64,000 nt of DNA from UBA117 sp049975245 (GCA_049975245.1 JBNGDB010000012.1:1-64000), one strand, 5' to 3'. Numbered from the stretch's first letter, positions 1 to 9,646 are shown. The notes: a model not told the origin generated them from the sequence alone. Numbers and translations are program-made.

Positions 1-67
1 AAATCCAAGAAATTTACGCTCTAGAAAATTTCACCTAAAACAGACACCCTGTTTAGGAATTATACAA

Positions 68-736
68 ATGGATCTAACTACATTCAATGAACTTTACACG
101 GGATATGCTTTTGTCTTAGAAGAGGAGATATTAGGTGCTGTAAAGTTGACTGATGATAAAATGAGTGAGATTAAAGGACTTTGGCATACAATTAGGACAA
201 TGAAATGGCGTTGGCATCCTGGTGAGTGGAGGTCTTATACTATTGTAATAAATAAAAAAATTCGTTACCCAGCTATCAAATGGTCATATTTCCCCGGATG
301 GAAAATTTGGACGCCATGGGGTTATAAAACAATAGGTGCACGTTGGTATCCTTCAGGCATTACAATAAAATATTATCATTTACGCGTCAAACTTAAGATA
401 TGGTATTATGTGCCGGGATACCCTGAACCGTACGTGGTTTATGAGAGAAAAGAAGATAGCACTGACATCGACAAGTATAAATACGGTCTCACGTTTTTTG
501 CTGTATCAGCAAGTATGACTACGTTTGGTGCTGTCGCTGAGACATTAACACTTATAAGCGGTGGTGCAAGTTTGTCTGCCGCATTACCAGCTAAGACTGT
601 ATTTGGTGTAGCTGCCGTAGGATATTCAATATTTAATATGTTTAACTATACAAATCCGGATCCTAATCCCACTGGAGCAGGAGAAGGATATGTAAACATG
701 ATAGATCCAAGTTGGGAGCCGTTTCTTAGCAAATAA
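68..736 (+). CDS. Trp/Tyr/Lys-rich hypothetical protein, possibly 5'-partial
   Basis: I do not recognise a family. The 222-residue product has an aromatic and basic central part (residues about 40-125) with a W-x-W-x-P start, then R-x-P and W-x-Y-x-P spacings. It ends in a Gly/Ala-rich hydrophobic stretch (about 140-195) that could insert in a membrane. The reading frame stays open to the left edge of the window, so the true start may lie outside; an AGGAAT eight bases before the ATG at 68 gives only weak support for this start. The W-x-W-x-P part recurs in the broken copy at 3857-4297, and the C-terminal NMI-x-PS motif recurs at 5091-5153. A small membrane protein gene follows. A secreted or membrane-active peptide is possible but unproven. 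Confidence 0.6.
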   Translation: MDLTTFNELYTGYAFVLEEEILGAVKLTDDKMSEIKGLWHTIRTMKWRWHPGEWRSYTIVINKKIRYPAIKWSYFPGWKIWTPWGYKTIGARWYPSGITIKYYHLRVKLKIWYYVPGYPEPYVVYERKEDSTDIDKYKYGLTFFAVSASMTTFGAVAETLTLISGGASLSAALPAKTVFGVAAVGYSIFNMFNYTNPDPNPTGAGEGYVNMIDPSWEPFLSK

Positions 737-875
737 TATACTTGTTAGTGGATTTAATTCTTTTATTATCATTAAAAGAAGAGTATTTATGGGATATATC
801 TTATTAAATTAAGTTTCAAAATAAAAAAAATTTATTTATTCCTATTTTATTTAGGAATTTAGTGGAGACAAAAAA

Positions 876-1208
876 ATGGTTAATAGAGATTTTATAATTA
901 CTGGATTATTCCTATTAGGTGCATTTTTTTGCAGTTATATGTCTTCGGGTAATCCAGGATATCTAATATTTTCTATGTCTATTATTGGGGCATTGCTTTC
1001 TAATTTCGAACTCATTAATTTTAACCTTATAGTATATTACGTAGCTATGTTGTGTATATTTATTTTTCAAAATATATTAATGATTAACACTTATTTATAT
1101 AAAATGACATATCTGCAGAATACTGAACAATATGTCGTTTTTGCATTTGGAGTTTTTGCATATATTATTGTTATTGCACTGTTTTTTAAACCCACACTCT
1201 TTAAGTAA
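876..1208 (+). CDS. Small four-helix membrane protein, paralogue A
   Basis: The 110-residue product consists almost entirely of four predicted membrane helices, with no recognisable family. It is clearly paralogous to the products at 5267-5626 and 4725-5087: all share the NPG-like turn after helix 1, an F-x-LINF or K-x-xNYN segment before helix 3 and a conserved INTYL(F/Y) stretch after it. Its stop codon lies a few codons earlier than in the 5267 copy. The 54 bases that follow are nearly identical to the coding end and downstream DNA of that copy, so this 3' end looks eroded. It sits right behind an aromatic-rich protein gene; an immunity-type role is only a guess from that layout. Confidence 0.7.
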   Translation: MVNRDFIITGLFLLGAFFCSYMSSGNPGYLIFSMSIIGALLSNFELINFNLIVYYVAMLCIFIFQNILMINTYLYKMTYLQNTEQYVVFAFGVFAYIIVIALFFKPTLFK

Positions 1209-1261
1209 AATTCTTCAATTAGTAAATTGTAATTCATGTTTGGCTAATCTGTTCATAATTG
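1208..1261 (+). repeat. 54-bp duplicated segment, copy 1
   Basis: This 54-base stretch matches 5602-5655 with two mismatches. Here it starts at the end of the membrane-protein gene; in the other copy its first part is still coding. It marks the right side of a duplicated module. Confidence 0.85.
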
Positions 1262-1373
1262 TTTTACTATTATTTCAGGGTAGCAGCTACCACTATCTAA
1301 ACTTTTGGTCCTGCAGCTTTAGCCACAATCCTTAAAAGATTTTTAAAATAAGAATTTAGGAGGTTATAAATTT

Positions 1374-2063
1374 ATGAATTTTATGGAAATAATGGGTAAT
1401 TCATTGAAGTATCCTTTTTCAAATTGGATGAGGGGGTTAATTTTAGTATTTTTTATCATGATTTATACTTTTACTTTTAGTTTTAAGGCTTTTGGTGTGG
1501 ATACACTTTTATTATATTTGCAAATTTTTAGTATAATATATAGTCCATTAATATTTGGTTATGGGGTTAGGATCCTTAAGTCCTCTTTAAATGGGTATAA
1601 TGAACTTCCTGAGTTTGATTCTTTTAGAATAGTTATAGATGGTGTTGATTTTTTTATAGTGGCCATCGCCTATTTTATTGTGATTTTGGGATTAGATGTG
1701 ATTTTTTCAGGGATTCCTTGGATTATAGTATTTTTATATTGGATTTTGATTTTGCCTGTATTTTTAATGTCTATTACAAATATGGCTTTTCAGGATAGTT
1801 TAGGTGCGGCATTTAAATTTGGTGAGATATTTAATAGGATCTCCAATATTGGGGGTAAATTTATAATTTTATATATATTCAACATAACTCTTTATTTGAT
1901 TTTAATTTTAGATAGGATTTTAATGGAAAATATTTTCACACTAGCTTATTTTGAAATTATAGCAATAGTATTTATTCAAATAATTTTAATCCCTTACTTG
2001 GTAATTTGCATTTTAAGGTTAACTGCACTGCTATATTTATCTGAAAGAGAACAAGTTAATTAG
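1374..2063 (+). CDS. DUF4013-like multi-pass membrane protein
   Basis: The 229-residue protein has about six hydrophobic helices. Its N-terminal pattern (a short amphipathic start, then a YPF-x-NW segment and helix 1) and its overall spacing resemble the DUF4013 family common in methanogens, whose function is unknown. The ATG is preceded by TAGGAGG at a good distance. It stands between the small membrane gene and a long AT-rich gap, so no operon partner is evident. Confidence 0.7.
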   Translation: MNFMEIMGNSLKYPFSNWMRGLILVFFIMIYTFTFSFKAFGVDTLLLYLQIFSIIYSPLIFGYGVRILKSSLNGYNELPEFDSFRIVIDGVDFFIVAIAYFIVILGLDVIFSGIPWIIVFLYWILILPVFLMSITNMAFQDSLGAAFKFGEIFNRISNIGGKFIILYIFNITLYLILILDRILMENIFTLAYFEIIAIVFIQIILIPYLVICILRLTALLYLSEREQVN

Positions 2064-2809
2064 AATCAATTTGATTATAGGTAGTTAAGTGATAATCTGA
2101 GTTAATATATTCTCTAAAAGTGGGTTAATAACTAATGGATTAAATAGAGTTAGTGGATTTTTGGATTAGATTAAAATTAGGTTTATATCTAATCTTGTAC
2201 TAATTCTAAAAATTGATTCAATCTAAATATTTTTAGGGGTATATGTTAGGTAAACTGTATATACAAACATAATAAGATATTTTTTTTACTTCTTAATATT
2301 CTATAATGGAATTAATTGATTTATATTTTCTTATTTTGTCTTCTTTTATTTTTATTATTTATCATAATGTTTTTTTTAGGGATATAAATTGTTTAATAGG
2401 GTTTTATTCTTTTTTATAATTTTATATTTGAAATAATATGATATTTTATTGCAATATATTCTAAAAAATATAAAAATTTATATTAAATAAAATTCTCAAT
2501 ATATTTATTAAATTTTTAATTGATAATTTATCTGGAATCTTTAATGTAAGAAATTTTTGGTGAGGAAAATTTCTAAGGAATATGAAAACAATTTAGGGGT
2601 GAAATTTGAATGAAATACGGTTTGAAATGGGTCTTATACACGTAATTGTTCTATATTTATAATTATTTGGAGTTTTTTTTATTCTTCTTGATTTTGGTTA
2701 TAAATGATTACTACCTAATTTGGGAGTAATATTAAAAGAGGATAAAAGGATTTTAGATTATCTTGATTTATTGATACTAGAAAATAATAGGGGTTTAGGA
2801 GGTTTTAGT
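2064..2809. other. AT-rich intergenic region
   Basis: There are about 750 bases with no convincing gene. Near 2595 an AGGGGTGAA sequence precedes very short frames (11 and 18 codons), possibly a gene remnant. Long A/T runs between 2270 and 2560 are compatible with promoter or terminator DNA, but I cannot fix a site. Confidence 0.5.
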
Positions 2810-3457
2810 TTGAAGGTTTCAAGGAATTTTATTATTTTAATCATAGCCTTAATAGTCATAGGTGTTTTAGGATTAGGGAGTATAGTTTATTATAGTGTTA
2901 ATATTCTAACTAACAGTGTTAATTTCATTGAAGAGGGGGATGGAGTATACAGCATTAACCTAATTGGAGATGAGAATGGAGCCTATCCTGAATCTACTTA
3001 TTCTGGAAATGGTATTAGTTTTAATTACACAAAAAGTTGGGTATTAAGTTCTATAGAAACCGAGGAGGGTATTCCGGGAACCAAGATTATTTGTGGGAGT
3101 AAAATAGATTCGAGTAATAATAGTGCTAATTATATTGCTCCATCATTTCAGGTTACCATAATTCCATATTTAGGTTTATATACTAAAATTACCGGGCAAA
3201 AAATAACTGTTTCGGTGTCTGAGGATCAAAATTATAAAATAATTTCCAAAAAGACAATCCAAATAATTGGAGTTAATGCGGAAGAATTGACAAGTGTTTA
3301 TACTGAACCTGATTCTGGTGAAATGAGAAAAATGCAGGAAATATCATTTGTTAAAAACATGAATATTTATACTATATCTTTTGATGCTTCAGAATCGGAT
3401 TTTGATAAAGAAAAAACAAGTTTTGACATGATAATTAACACTTTAAAGGTCGAATAA
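2810..3457 (+). CDS. Membrane-anchored PsbP-like extracytoplasmic protein
   Basis: The start is placed at the TTG at 2810 because GGAGG lies seven bases upstream and it gives a clean N-terminal anchor (MKVSRNFIIL followed by a long hydrophobic helix, residues 7-30). The rest is a soluble beta-rich domain. Its pattern GISF-x-Y, then GV-x-AEEL, then a C-terminal FD-x-IINTLKV resembles the PsbP-related proteins found in many methanogens, probably outside the membrane. The function is unknown. The frame continues upstream to 2720, but that stretch has no SD and would bury the anchor. Confidence 0.65.
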   Translation: MKVSRNFIILIIALIVIGVLGLGSIVYYSVNILTNSVNFIEEGDGVYSINLIGDENGAYPESTYSGNGISFNYTKSWVLSSIETEEGIPGTKIICGSKIDSSNNSANYIAPSFQVTIIPYLGLYTKITGQKITVSVSEDQNYKIISKKTIQIIGVNAEELTSVYTEPDSGEMRKMQEISFVKNMNIYTISFDASESDFDKEKTSFDMIINTLKVE

Positions 3458-3495
3458 ACACTTTTAGTATTATACAATAATTTAGGAGTTATATT

Positions 3496-3833
3496 ATGAA
3501 AATTAGAAGCAAATTTTGGGTAGCGTATGGGCTGTTAATTTTTTTTGGGTAATACTAAATGCAATTTATAGTGAAATAGGTTTTTCAAGCGCTATTTCCA
3601 TTTTATTCGCGGCACATGTAACATTAAATGGCATATTTAAAGGTAAAGACCCAGTATTGGCAATTTCATTTGGTTCAACAAGCCTATTATGTGTTCTTAT
3701 CTTTTTAATATTTTCAATTACGTCTTTATCATATTGGCAAATAATATTTTGTCTTTGTATTGTTTTAATCTCCTTGTTATGGGGCATTACAGTATTGTAT
3801 GATTTATCACCAAGTAAATTGATGAATAAATAA
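3496..3833 (+). pseudogene. Small membrane protein gene with a frameshift at a T8 tract
   Basis: An SD (TAGGAG) and ATG at 3496 open a frame reading MKIRSKFWVAYGLLIFFG that stops at once. The next frame, open from about 3516, continues with three hydrophobic helices to 3833. Adding one T to the run at 3539-3546 joins them into a protein that aligns along its length with the intact product at 4337-4687. This is either a recent one-base loss, a sequencing error in a homopolymer, or less likely a minus-one programmed frameshift. Confidence 0.65.
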
Positions 3834-3856
3834 AATTTAGAATGGAGGGATCTTAA

Positions 3857-4297
3857 ATTATATTAATAGGGGGTCATGAAATACTGAAGAAGTTAAATGC
3901 GAGATGTGGTACTGATTATACTTTATGGGGATGGCTTCCTATACCTGGCCACTTTGAACCATATATAGCCTGGCGAAGAGTAAGTGTTCGAGTTCCAATT
4001 GTAGTTTGGAGATATCTTCCAGCCCGTAAAGTTACTTAATACATGTATAAACTGGTTCCAGACACATCAGTTTATTGTGCATATAATTGGAATCCTGATC
4101 GTGCAGTTAAAAAAATAGGATATGGTGGTTGGAAAATAATAGGTGGAACCTTTTCCAGGGTATGGAGTCCGAATCCAGCTACTATTATAGTAGGTGGTGG
4201 TTCACTTTGGAATGGGTTGGAAGAGTACGCTGTACACTATGATGAAGTTGGTTATGGTGATGATTGGAAATATAATGATCCTTTATTTTATATATAA
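3857..4297 (+). pseudogene. Aromatic-rich protein gene split by an in-frame TAA
   Basis: A frame begins behind GGAGGGAT at an ATT codon (3857). It encodes a W-x-W-x-P, R-x-P, W-x-Y-x-P segment that aligns with residues about 45-80 of the product at 68-736, and it hits TAA at 4037-4039. The same frame resumes one codon later with ATG at 4043 and runs to 4297, ending in a GYGDDWKYNDP tail. The shared frame and the paralogy suggest one interrupted gene; two small separate genes remain possible. TAA is not the pyrrolysine codon, so read-through by that route is not expected. Confidence 0.5.
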
Positions 4298-4336
4298 ATA
4301 TAATATATCTTATTTTTAAAATGGGAGGTGTTCAAG

Positions 4337-4687
4337 TTGATACAAGTTAGAAACAAAACACAAATCATAGGCGGTGTTTTAATAATGATTCTATCAGTTT
4401 TTGGCACTATATCTAATGTTAGTATTTGGTCTATAATGCTTTTTTTAGTTTCTGTATACATGATTTTAGATGGTATTTTGGATCACAAGGCTGCAATATT
4501 ATCTATAATGTTTGGTTTTGTAATGTTAATATCTGTTTTTATCTGGTTAATAACTCAAAATGCATCTTTATCATCTTTAGATGTAATAACATGTTTTATT
4601 ACTTCTATACTATTTTTAGTATTGGGAATGGGTGTGTTTTTAGGTTTTGTACATGAAAAATGGTTAAACTGGTATAATTGGAATTAA
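4337..4687 (+). CDS. Small four-helix membrane protein
   Basis: The start is the TTG at 4337, seven bases after GGGAGGTG; the GTG inside that SD is unlikely to initiate. The roughly 116-residue protein is four hydrophobic helices with no family I can name. It is paralogous to the frameshifted gene at 3496-3833, with the same helix lengths and a conserved DGI(L/F)...FG core. It follows the broken aromatic-rich gene by 40 bases and precedes a member of the second membrane family by 37 bases, so these may be co-transcribed. Confidence 0.65.
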   Translation: MIQVRNKTQIIGGVLIMILSVFGTISNVSIWSIMLFLVSVYMILDGILDHKAAILSIMFGFVMLISVFIWLITQNASLSSLDVITCFITSILFLVLGMGVFLGFVHEKWLNWYNWN

Positions 4688-4724
4688 GTGAGTTAATGAC
4701 ATGAATCATAAAAAGAGGAATTAA

Positions 4725-5087
4725 ATGAGAAAAGATGTTAATCTACTGTATGGACAAGTAGTGGTATTTGTAATATTGTTGTTTACATTTTTAATTTCTG
4801 GAGACACATTAGCTCTATTCGTTAGTTTGGGAGTGTTGGGGACGATTTTGTTATTAGTATTTAGGATTAAAAATTATAACCCTAAAATATATTCTCCTCT
4901 GGTCACAGTACCTATTTTTATATTTCAAGGATTAATATTAGTTTATACTTACCTATTTAGATCAGCAAGTCTAGAAGATCCAAAGTATAGAGTTCTATTT
5001 TATTTTTTTGTAGCAGTTTTTATAGTGATGATTTATTTTTATATTTACTATTATCGTAAAAATTGTACAAAAGAATATTATGAATAA
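4725..5087 (+). CDS. Small four-helix membrane protein, paralogue B
   Basis: The 120-residue, four-helix protein is a diverged relative of the products at 876-1208 and 5267-5626. The shared features are the K-x-xNY(N/D)-x-KIY segment before helix 3 and a TYLF stretch followed by a YR element. AGAGG lies about six bases before the ATG. The function is unknown; it belongs to the repeated membrane-protein cluster. Confidence 0.65.
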   Translation: MRKDVNLLYGQVVVFVILLFTFLISGDTLALFVSLGVLGTILLLVFRIKNYNPKIYSPLVTVPIFIFQGLILVYTYLFRSASLEDPKYRVLFYFFVAVFIVMIYFYIYYYRKNCTKEYYE

Positions 5088-5090
5088 ACT

Positions 5091-5153
5091 TTGTGTGGTG
5101 GAGGATCTGCAAATATGATAGGTCCAAGTCTAGAATGGATGGTTTTTGGATGA
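5091..5153 (+). pseudogene. 3' remnant of an aromatic-rich protein gene
   Basis: About 20 codons read GGSANMIGPSLEW and then stop. This matches the C-terminus of the protein at 68-736 (EGYVNMIDPSWEP) in both sequence and position before a stop. No upstream portion is left, so it is a decayed copy. It lies about 110 bases before the intact membrane gene at 5267, the same order as in the first module. Confidence 0.55.
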
Positions 5154-5266
5154 GTAAATCATGGATGATAGGATTCAATCAAAGAACATAGTATAATCAC
5201 ATGTTTAAGTGTGTCTAAACACTTTATTCAATATTTTAGGATTATAGGAATTTAAGAGGTAAATAA

Positions 5267-5626
5267 ATGAGCAATAGAAATTATTTTATTATTATGGGAA
5301 TGCTTTTAGTTAGTGCATTTTTTAATTACTGGTCTTCATATAATCCTGGATTATTAGTCATGTGTTTAGCCATTATCGGTTGTATATTGATTTCTACATT
5401 TAAGCTCATTAATTTCGACGGTAAAATTTATTATGCAACTTTGATATGTATAATAATAATTCAAAGTATAATCCTGATTAACACTTACTTATTCCAATTG
5501 ACGTATTTACAGAGCAGTTTCCAATACCGCATATTTATTATTGCAGTTATTTCCTACATTACTCTGATTGTAATTTTTATAAAACCCATTATCTTTAAAG
5601 GAAATTCTTCAAATAGTAAATTGTAA
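5267..5626 (+). CDS. Small four-helix membrane protein, paralogue C
   Basis: The 119-residue, four-helix protein is the closest paralogue of the product at 876-1208 and carries the longer, probably original C-terminus (KGNSSNSKL). An SD-like AAGAGGT precedes the ATG. The coding end and next bases are duplicated at 1208-1261. No family is known to me. Confidence 0.7.
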   Translation: MSNRNYFIIMGMLLVSAFFNYWSSYNPGLLVMCLAIIGCILISTFKLINFDGKIYYATLICIIIIQSIILINTYLFQLTYLQSSFQYRIFIIAVISYITLIVIFIKPIIFKGNSSNSKL

Positions 5627-5655
5627 TTCATGTTTGGTTAATCTGTTCATAATTG
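5602..5655 (+). repeat. 54-bp duplicated segment, copy 2
   Basis: This segment differs from 1208-1261 at two positions. It spans the last codons of the membrane gene and the DNA just after its stop. Confidence 0.85.
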
Positions 5656-5764
5656 GTTTGAAAACCGCTGCGCAATCCCAAGGGGTAAATGCAATTGGAA
5701 AAACATAAAAATAAAAACATCAAAATAATCCAATATAATTAAAAATTGAGGAGTGCTTTAATTA

Positions 5765-7120
5765 ATGGATAATCTAAATTTAAAAAAAGATCTGTTAATT
5801 GTGGGAATTTTAGTATCCTTTCTCACGCCATTTGTTCGATCATCTATTAATTTGGCATTACCTGTTCTAGCTGTTGAATTTGGTTTATCTGCTGTATTTT
5901 TAACCTGGATATCAACCATATATTTACTGGTTAATGCCATACTTTACATTCCCTTTGGTCGAATTGGAGATATCTATGGACGAAAACGTATCTTTCAATA
6001 TGGTTTAATCATTTTCACTCTTAGCTCATTTATATCAGCTTTCTCTATTTCAGGAGAAATGTTCCTTTTTTTCAGGATTATTCAAGCTATAGGAAATGCC
6101 ATGATATTTGCTAATTTAAATGCCATGATATCATCAGCATTTAAAGAAAGTGAAAGAGGTAAAGCCTTTGGATTAACATCCATGGGGGTTTTTGTAGGTC
6201 TAATTTTTGGGCCAATACTTGGAGGGGGTATCACTGAGATTGTAGGATGGAGAACCTTATTCTATTTAGACACAGTAATAGGAGTAATAGCAGCTTATGC
6301 CGTCACACGGTTTAAATATGATTGGATAGATGCGAAAGGAGAAAAATTAGATATTTTAGGATCATTTATCCTGGGCATATCCCTTATAGCTATAATTTAT
6401 GCTTTTTCCAATCCCACCAGTAGTTACAGTTTATTCCTTATAATTGCAGGGATCGTTGGATTTTCACTGTTTTATCTGGTGGAAAAGAGAGTTGCATATC
6501 CTTTAATCAATTTAGATTTATTTAACAGCAAAAGTTTCACCTTTGGAAACATAACCGCCTTTATAAATTACGCAGCTTTTGTATCGGTTGCCTTTATTCT
6601 AACCCTTTACCTGCAATATTTAAAAGGTTACGGCCCTCTTACAGCGGGCCTAATAGTTTCTGTCCAATCTATTATGATGGTTATTGTATCTCCCTTTGCC
6701 GGGAGATTATCGGATAAAATTGATCCGGGAAGCGTATCAACCGCAGGGATGGTGTTAACGACTATGGGCGTAGCTCTTATGACTCTATTAAATTTTCAAA
6801 ATGCCCTATATGTGGGGGCAATTTCTCTTATTATTTTTGGGTCAGGTATAGGCTTGTTCTACGCTTCTAATACTAAAATGGTTTTAAGTGCAGTGGATAA
6901 AAAATATTATGGAATTGCAAGCGCCACATTAAGTAATTCAAGATCCATGGGACAGATATTTGGAATGGGCATAGTAACACTGGTAATCTCTGCCATTTTG
7001 GGAGATGTGCAAATAGCACCTTCCAATTATCCCGGACTGATTATGAGCCTTAGAATCGCACTGGTAGCTATTGCTGTTATAAGCGCAACTGGAATTTTCA
7101 CCTCAATATTTAAAGATTAA
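5765..7120 (+). CDS. MFS drug-efflux transporter (DHA2-like)
   Basis: The 451-residue integral membrane protein has the major facilitator hallmarks. Motif A is visible as GRIGDIYGRKR between helices 2 and 3, and motif C (the antiporter motif) as GPILGGG in helix 5. Helix count and length (12-14) fit the proton-drug antiporter groups related to EmrB/QacA, so proton-coupled export of small toxic compounds is the likely role. GAGGAGTG lies upstream of the ATG. It appears monocistronic, and the substrate cannot be read from sequence. Confidence 0.88.
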   Translation: MDNLNLKKDLLIVGILVSFLTPFVRSSINLALPVLAVEFGLSAVFLTWISTIYLLVNAILYIPFGRIGDIYGRKRIFQYGLIIFTLSSFISAFSISGEMFLFFRIIQAIGNAMIFANLNAMISSAFKESERGKAFGLTSMGVFVGLIFGPILGGGITEIVGWRTLFYLDTVIGVIAAYAVTRFKYDWIDAKGEKLDILGSFILGISLIAIIYAFSNPTSSYSLFLIIAGIVGFSLFYLVEKRVAYPLINLDLFNSKSFTFGNITAFINYAAFVSVAFILTLYLQYLKGYGPLTAGLIVSVQSIMMVIVSPFAGRLSDKIDPGSVSTAGMVLTTMGVALMTLLNFQNALYVGAISLIIFGSGIGLFYASNTKMVLSAVDKKYYGIASATLSNSRSMGQIFGMGIVTLVISAILGDVQIAPSNYPGLIMSLRIALVAIAVISATGIFTSIFKD

Positions 7121-7361
7121 AATAATTAGAAGGATAATATCTTGGGATAATAAGAATTTTTGACTAATATCCTAAATATAGTTCCAATTAACACTTATTT
7201 ATAATAGGAATAACTTGAATTATATTTTTAGCTTTTATTTATTTATAAAAAAAGTTAATGAAAGATAAGCATTAAAGAAATAGAAAGTGAAAGAATGAAT
7301 ACCATTAGAAAATGTTTATTTTACTTTTTTTATTTTAAAAAATTAAACTTTTATGGTCTCT

Positions 7362-8657
7362 TTATTTCATAATTTTCTTTTTGGCACCGATAAAACCACT
7401 AAGTACAATTAATACTGCTAATAAAAGCCCAGCTAATGGAATTCCTGTTTCCTGCATTTTTATTGTATTGCTTGCTGCATCTACTGACTGAGCATTGGAG
7501 TCATTATTGTTCCCAATATTTTGGTCATCATTGGCCCCATTTTGATTATTTGAATTATCTATAATTGCAGCTGGCGGTATTATATTTGGAGGTCTCGTAG
7601 CCAGTGGCTTAGGGCTTAGAGCAACACCATAATAAGTTGAAAGGTGTGAAGAAGTAATTACATTACTAATGCTACCTGCTATGGTATTGGGTACTGTCTT
7701 TGGATCTGCATCAAAACCCCAGTAATTACCATAAGCAGTAAATGTACCACTATAATCCTGGTATATTGCATTTCCTTGCCCTGCAATATTTTCTATTAAA
7801 TTATAATTGATTATTGTAGCACTGCCCTGGTTATAGATAGCACCACCATAGTTTGCAGTGTTATAAAGGAATGTTGGCAAAATATAATGGGCATCGCCAT
7901 CAAATATAACTTTCCATGTACCTTCAATCTGGAAATTATTGCCAAGATGATATATAGCACCACCATAATCAGCGCTGTTACTGGTGAAATAACAGTCTGT
8001 AACTGTCCCCAGGTTAGTACCTTCATGGTAGATAGCACCACCCTTTAATGCATTGTTACCAGTAAAATTACTATCCTTAGCTGTGAATGTACTTGAAGCA
8101 TAGGCAATATTGCAGATAGCACCGCCAGTAGGAGAGTAAGATCCTGTTGCATGATTATTAATAAAATTACATCCATTTACATTTAAATTACCTAGATAAT
8201 TGAAGATGGCTCCACCATTCCCGGTTGCTGTATTCCCTGAGAATGTAGAATCTTTTAAATTTAAAGTGCCACTGTTATAAATAGCACCGCCATTATCAGT
8301 TACATATCCACCGGTTAATGTTATATTTTGTAATGTAAGAGTTACTCCACTAGAGATGTCAAATATTCTTCCTTGTCCCTGGGCATCGATAATAGTATTG
8401 GATTGGTCCTGACCTATAATAGTCAAATCCTTGTTAATAGTTATATCATGTTCATTATAAGTTCCTGCTGTCAAATTAAGCGTATCTCCAGGGCTTGCAG
8501 TGTTCACTGCATTATTTAAACCACTTTCAGTGGTAACATCTATATTAGCTGCACTAACAGCAGTACATAAAAAAATCATAGAAAAGAAAACCAGTCCAGT
8601 AATAATGATATTTTTTCTAATTTTACCCCTCTCCCTTAGACCTATTAAGAAAAGCAC
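7362..8657 (-). CDS. Secreted beta-helix surface (adhesin-like) protein
   Basis: This is a signal-peptide protein followed by a right-handed parallel beta-helix. Repeats of the form GGAIYN/GGAIFN with S-x-F-x-GN-x-A (chlamydial polymorphic outer-membrane type) run from about residue 100 to 330. They are followed by an Asn/Asp-rich linker and a C-terminal membrane helix ending GAKKKIMK. Such proteins are displayed on the pseudomurein surface of Methanobacteriales and are thought to act in adhesion. The frame extends to a GTG at 8657. However, GAGAGGGGT lies just before an ATT at 8621, which would give a textbook signal peptide starting MRKNIIITG, so I favour initiation there. Confidence 0.85.
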   Translation of the reverse strand: MLFLIGLRERGKIRKNIIITGLVFFSMIFLCTAVSAANIDVTTESGLNNAVNTASPGDTLNLTAGTYNEHDITINKDLTIIGQDQSNTIIDAQGQGRIFDISSGVTLTLQNITLTGGYVTDNGGAIYNSGTLNLKDSTFSGNTATGNGGAIFNYLGNLNVNGCNFINNHATGSYSPTGGAICNIAYASSTFTAKDSNFTGNNALKGGAIYHEGTNLGTVTDCYFTSNSADYGGAIYHLGNNFQIEGTWKVIFDGDAHYILPTFLYNTANYGGAIYNQGSATIINYNLIENIAGQGNAIYQDYSGTFTAYGNYWGFDADPKTVPNTIAGSISNVITSSHLSTYYGVALSPKPLATRPPNIIPPAAIIDNSNNQNGANDDQNIGNNNDSNAQSVDAASNTIKMQETGIPLAGLLLAVLIVLSGFIGAKKKIMK

Positions 8658-8823
8658 TAGTTAATTCTAGAATCAAGGTTTAGCGGGATGTTATATAAAA
8701 AGAATATTCTCCCCTCAGAAATGAAATCAATAGATGATATTTAGTAAGCACTAAAATATATTATATAAATCATATATTAATTTATTCTTTCCATTTATCC
8801 ATAAAAACCATAGCACCTTTAAC

Positions 8824-9192
8824 CTACTTCTTTAATTTCCATGATTTATATATGAACAGTGCACCGATTAAAAAGTTTACAATGGCAATTAAAATTAGTT
8901 CTGGTCCTTCAGCTGAGCTTACTTTAATTCCCAGCGGCCCGGTTATATTAAATAGTTCTACTATTGCTATAATCCACAGTAATATTCCAACAGCAAAGGT
9001 TGCAATTAAATTTTTAGTTAAATAAATTACTATGGCAAAGATGATAAAAATTATTCCAATTTCAGGACTGGTAAAAAATAGACTTAAAATTCCCCATATG
9101 GCCACAATAATACTGCTTCGCTTTATCCATGTCTGTCTTTTTTCACTAACAGCTGATACAGTTCCTTTATCATTTTCTACATTTTCACTCAA
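8824..9192 (-). CDS. Four-helix membrane protein (DUF308-like)
   Basis: The product has a short hydrophilic N-terminus, then four membrane helices ending in a basic tail (KSWKLKK). The helix pattern resembles small DUF308/HdeD-type membrane proteins of unknown function. I start it at the TTG at 9192 because GGGGTG sits seven bases upstream; the frame extends to an ATG at 9225 without an SD. Confidence 0.6.
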   Translation of the reverse strand: MSENVENDKGTVSAVSEKRQTWIKRSSIIVAIWGILSLFFTSPEIGIIFIIFAIVIYLTKNLIATFAVGILLWIIAIVELFNITGPLGIKVSSAEGPELILIAIVNFLIGALFIYKSWKLKK

Positions 9193-9225
9193 AATAACAC
9201 ACCCCGTTAATAGTGAATATATCAA

Positions 9226-9646
9226 ATACTAGTTTATATATTTTATGAGTAAATTTAAACAGTAAATAGTAGTTTAATATGAGTTAATCTTAACATAAGT
9301 TGTATATTTTATAAAAATATTTAAATATACTAATTAAAGTAATATTGAAATTTTTTTAGACATTTGAGGCTTAATAACAATTTAAATGAAATAAATTAGT
9401 GAGATTAAGGAATCCATGGACAGCTTTATTTCCTTTTTTATAAATTTTTTAAAAACAAATATAGATAGCAGCGAAAACTAAAAAAATTAATATATTTAGG
9501 ATTAATCTTATCCAAAAATCGTGGCTTAAATATGTTAAATCTAAAAAGAGTATGATTGCGACTAAAAAAACTACATATAGTATAGTAATTATTGTATTAT
9601 TTAAACACCAACTTTTTTATTCCAAGTTAATGATGATTTTCGTTAA
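9226..9646 (-). other. Intergenic DNA with a possible 47-residue two-helix membrane peptide (9449-9592, minus)
   Basis: Most of this AT-rich interval holds nothing I can name. On the minus strand a frame ending at 9449 encodes two hydrophobic helices separated by a short DLTYLSHDFW loop, which looks protein-like. It lacks ATG, GTG or TTG at its start and would have to begin at an ATA (9592). It could be a real small gene or a remnant. Confidence 0.3.

Noticed and set aside
1132..1335. 67-codon frame overlapping the end of the small membrane gene
   Set aside because: It is out of frame with the paralogue, has no SD, and covers the duplicated non-coding segment.
4037..4039. Read-through of the in-frame stop as pyrrolysine
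   Set aside because: The codon is TAA; pyrrolysine uses TAG. The same holds for 62371-62373.
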